Below, one piece after another: positions 18,294-20,235 of a stretch of DNA of 20,235 nt (positions within the stretch are counted from its first letter, which is position 1; every line of letters begins with the position of its first letter). Under the pieces are notes generated by a model. That model worked only from the letters and a program-made list of their open reading frames with translations, was not told where the DNA came from and did no database searches. A program made the position numbers and the translations under genes. The stretch is from Phlegmacium glaucopus (Eukaryota > Basidiomycota > Agaricomycetes > Agaricales > Cortinariaceae): positions 1-20,235 of the forward strand of contig MU130267.1 of NCBI GenBank assembly GCA_015039465.1, in the 5' to 3' direction.

Positions 18294-18844
18294 TAACAGA
18301 GCAATTACTCCATTGATCATTGGATTTTTGGGAATTTTGTGCAGTACAACATTGTGATATGTATTCTATAGCTATGTAGGGTATTTTTCTCAAGTCAAAT
18401 ATTCATAATAGGTCTGGGAATTGTCTTTTGAGACCTCTCTACTTAGGGTTCAGAAAAAATTAGGGGCCTCCAGCTGGGACTAACTAACTGGGTAGTGGTC
18501 CAGGATTTTGATCCCGACACCCCCTTGTTCATAGCAATACAATGGCTTGCTTCAAAATTTTGGCCAAAACTTCGATTTTCTGAGGGACCTGGCTGTATTA
18601 AAGTCTTTCTAATGTATCTAGAATATGTATTGTAGTGAAATATGGAGGGAGAGGACAAAGAGCAAAGAAATCTGTGAGATGCATTCCCAAAATGAAATCG
18701 GCTTTGATCCTGTTACCTCTATTAGGAAATGACAAACAGTGCTGCTTGATCGCCGGACTGATAAGGGATTCTCTACTAATTCAAACTCAGGTTATACCAG
18801 TTCCTCTATCGAGGAGACCCTCTGGGTTCTTGTTTCCTCTTTAG

Positions 18845-19534
18845 TGTTAAGTTTAGACAAAGGAGTCACATCGGAGTTACTCCAGAATGGATGGAATGGA
18901 TGGAACGGAACCAGAACAAGTAATGGAAAGGACTTTGGCCTCAGTGTATGTGCTGTGCCGCCCAGCTCCTATAGTGTCCTGATTTTGGAACTGGAAGAGA
19001 AAGGAATAAGATGGAAGACCTCAGTGACTTAGAGGACAAACAAGAGGAGGAAACTAGATTGATATTCAAACTAAGGAGAACATACAAGTTTCAAGTACTT
19101 AAATAATAAAAGATATAGCAACTGAAATATAAAAGATAAATATAAAGTGCTGCGTTCTGCTCCCGGAAGGTCCTGCATTCTTGGGTGAATAATCCATAGC
19201 AGGTGTGATGACTGATAGTGGGAAAGTGATGACAAAAAAATAGTGGTAGTGTTGAAGATGTGGTAATGAGTTTGGAGTAACATTGGAAGAGCCAGAATGA
19301 AACAGAGAAGTCTTGGAGTTGGATGTAGGAAGAGTAGATCTGGGAACAAGGGAAAGTACTGGAATGGAGTACGGACTTCCAGAGACAACTCCGACGGAGC
19401 TGGACCAGAGTAATGTATAACAGAATGTAACATTTAGGAAGGGACTGGTCACCAGTCTATTTGGTATCCTAACATGCTAAAAGTCCTTAAAAGTCCTGTT
19501 TTGGTAGTGATGGAGGGAGCTTGGGGCTTGGGGC
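18845..19534. other. Gene-poor stretch
   Basis: Short frames on both strands without recognised domains. A near-perfect palindrome, GACTGGT-C-ACCAGTC, is at about 19443-19457, and AAAAGTCCTT is repeated near 19480-19496. This is probably repeat debris. Confidence 0.5.
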
Positions 19535-19570
19535 TGTTAGGGCAACTGCAATGCTGACTTAGTCAAGCTA
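19535..19570 (+). repeat. Dispersed repeat segment shared with reversed 1198-1164
   Basis: TGTTAGGGCAACTGC, four bases, then CTGACTTAGTCAAGCTA. The same order of bases is found at 1198 down to 1164 when read backwards without complementing, 33 of 36 identical. Confidence 0.8.
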
Positions 19571-20144
19571 TGTTGCTGGCCACTTAGAGGCCACTACTTT
19601 TGTACAAGGTGCCAAATCGGCTGGAGAAATTTTTTCAAAAGTAGCCCTAACCTAAGGGCAATTTTCATAATGATTTTTGTACACCGTAGTGTCTTTTGTT
19701 GAAATTTTCATTCAAGAATTCATTAATTTAGTACTATCATGGGCCGAAATTGTGTCATGCAACAAAAACATCTGAATCTGCAAGGATAACCTGTTCAGGT
19801 ATTATGATTAAGTATGTTCAACACCCTGAAGACCATACAATATTATGTCGATGCAGGCATCCTCAACAGGTATGGATGCAAAAGATGCTCAAAAGCCAGA
19901 GACTTTGGGCATAGATTAGATTAGATTATGGACCCTTAATTACCCTTTTTAGACATGCGCCATTTCATTCAACTCAAAATTAAATAACTCTGTCAGTTTT
20001 GGTCCAATTGCTTATCCCTTTAACCAATTTGTAGCCCTCAATGAAAGGAAGTGATTTGTTAAAGGAATAGGACATTCCCCTTTTTTTGATGGCCCTATTT
20101 AGGTTGTACAAAAGTAGCGGCCTTTAGGCAACCAGCACCATAGC
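19567..20144. mobile_element. Non-autonomous element with terminal inverted repeats, 578 bp
   Basis: The left end GCTATGTTGCTGGCC and following bases through CTACTTTTGTACAAGG match the reverse complement of the right end (GCTATGGTGCTGG through CTACTTTTGTACAACC) at about 34 of 43 positions. No coding capacity is seen. No target duplication was found, possibly because the right end abuts the 91-bp repeat directly. Confidence 0.65.
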
Positions 20145-20235
20145 AGGGGATCCAAAGTTAATAATATTTCAAAGGGATATCTACAAGTGACTCACCTAGC
20201 AGGGGATCCAAAGAGGAAAGGATGGGGATCCCTGC
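20145..20235. repeat. 91-bp repeat, copy 2, at the window end
   Basis: Identical to 6831-6921 over all 91 bases. The base before it differs from copy 1 (C against A), and the window stops inside the palindromic right half. Confidence 0.95.

Larger units (their letters stand above)
18027..18527. mobile_element. hAT-like miniature element (MITE), 501 bp, with 8-bp target duplication
   Basis: The ends are inverted copies: CAAGGGGGTGTTGGGAT on the left and, as reverse complement, CAAGGGGGTGTCGGGAT on the right, continuing into AT-rich sequence and TCC on both sides. TTCATAGC flanks it directly at 18019-18026 and 18528-18535. An 8-bp duplication and CA-starting short inverted ends are hallmarks of hAT elements. 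It lies inside the inverted-repeat element, so it inserted later. A second small palindrome (AAAAAATCCGAC against GTCAGATTTTTT, about 18045-18073) lies at its left end. Confidence 0.85.
17699..18844. mobile_element. Element bounded by long terminal inverted repeats
   Basis: About 135 bp at 17699-17833 reappears as its reverse complement at 18713-18844 with a few substitutions and small indels. Ends read CTAAAGAGGAAAC and GTTTCCTCTTTAG; TA dinucleotides sit near both ends, as would suit a Tc1/mariner-like element, but a duplication cannot be proved. No transposase is encoded. The interior is interrupted by the 501-bp hAT-like MITE. Without that insertion and its duplication the element would be about 640 bp. 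Confidence 0.7.

Noticed and set aside
19071..19452. Two overlapping minus-strand frames of about 120 codons
   Set aside because: Serine/leucine/phenylalanine-rich translations with no motif, splice support or family resemblance.
6831..20235. The two 91-bp direct repeats as LTRs of one 13-kb element
   Set aside because: The copies lack TG...CA ends, are very short, and enclose unrelated elements on both strands.

Overview
The window looks like nuclear DNA of an agaricomycete (mushroom-forming basidiomycete) fungus. Evidence: a spliced NB-ARC/TPR NLR-type gene with 50-63 nt GT-AG introns; a Copia gag fragment and a Helitron helicase tail; a hAT transposase; and a 501-bp hAT-like miniature element with an 8-bp target duplication. 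No rRNA, tRNA, CRISPR array or prokaryotic operon is seen.

Left third (about 1-7160). Most of this stretch is written in the wrong polarity: it is reversed without being complemented. Read as given, or on its reverse complement, it codes for almost nothing. Read backwards from about 5990 to 4132 it is an Ac-like hAT transposase with correctly placed GT-AG introns. Two short segments inside it match normal parts of the window only when reversed (1198-1164 against 19535-19570; 1230-1201 against 7289-7318). CpG and GpC frequencies are swapped relative to the rest. The likeliest cause is an assembly or file-handling error, since an ordinary inversion gives the reverse complement. The left edge of the block was not located; the tandem arrays at 1-1035 could be in either polarity. 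The 91-bp repeat at 6831-6921 looks like a normal-polarity island, because an identical copy sits at the right end of the window.

7160-8873 holds broken mobile elements in normal polarity: a Copia gag pseudogene (minus), a candidate 624-bp LTR, the C-terminus of a Helitron/Pif1-like helicase (plus) and a Helitron-type 3' end.

9135-12748 (minus) is the main gene: a seven-exon NLR with a P-loop NB-ARC domain and ten near-identical 42-residue TPR units. As written it carries one in-frame stop and two single-base insertions. Its N-terminal region contains tandemly duplicated exon+intron units. Beyond it are a dynactin p150-like fragment (13166-13437), a conserved hypothetical gene (14826-15596), a possible small spliced gene (15617-16006), two related minus-strand coiled-coil gene fragments (16032-16331, 16979-17515), a long inverted-repeat element carrying the nested hAT MITE (17699-18844), and another terminal-inverted-repeat element (19567-20144). 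The window ends inside the second copy of the 91-bp repeat.
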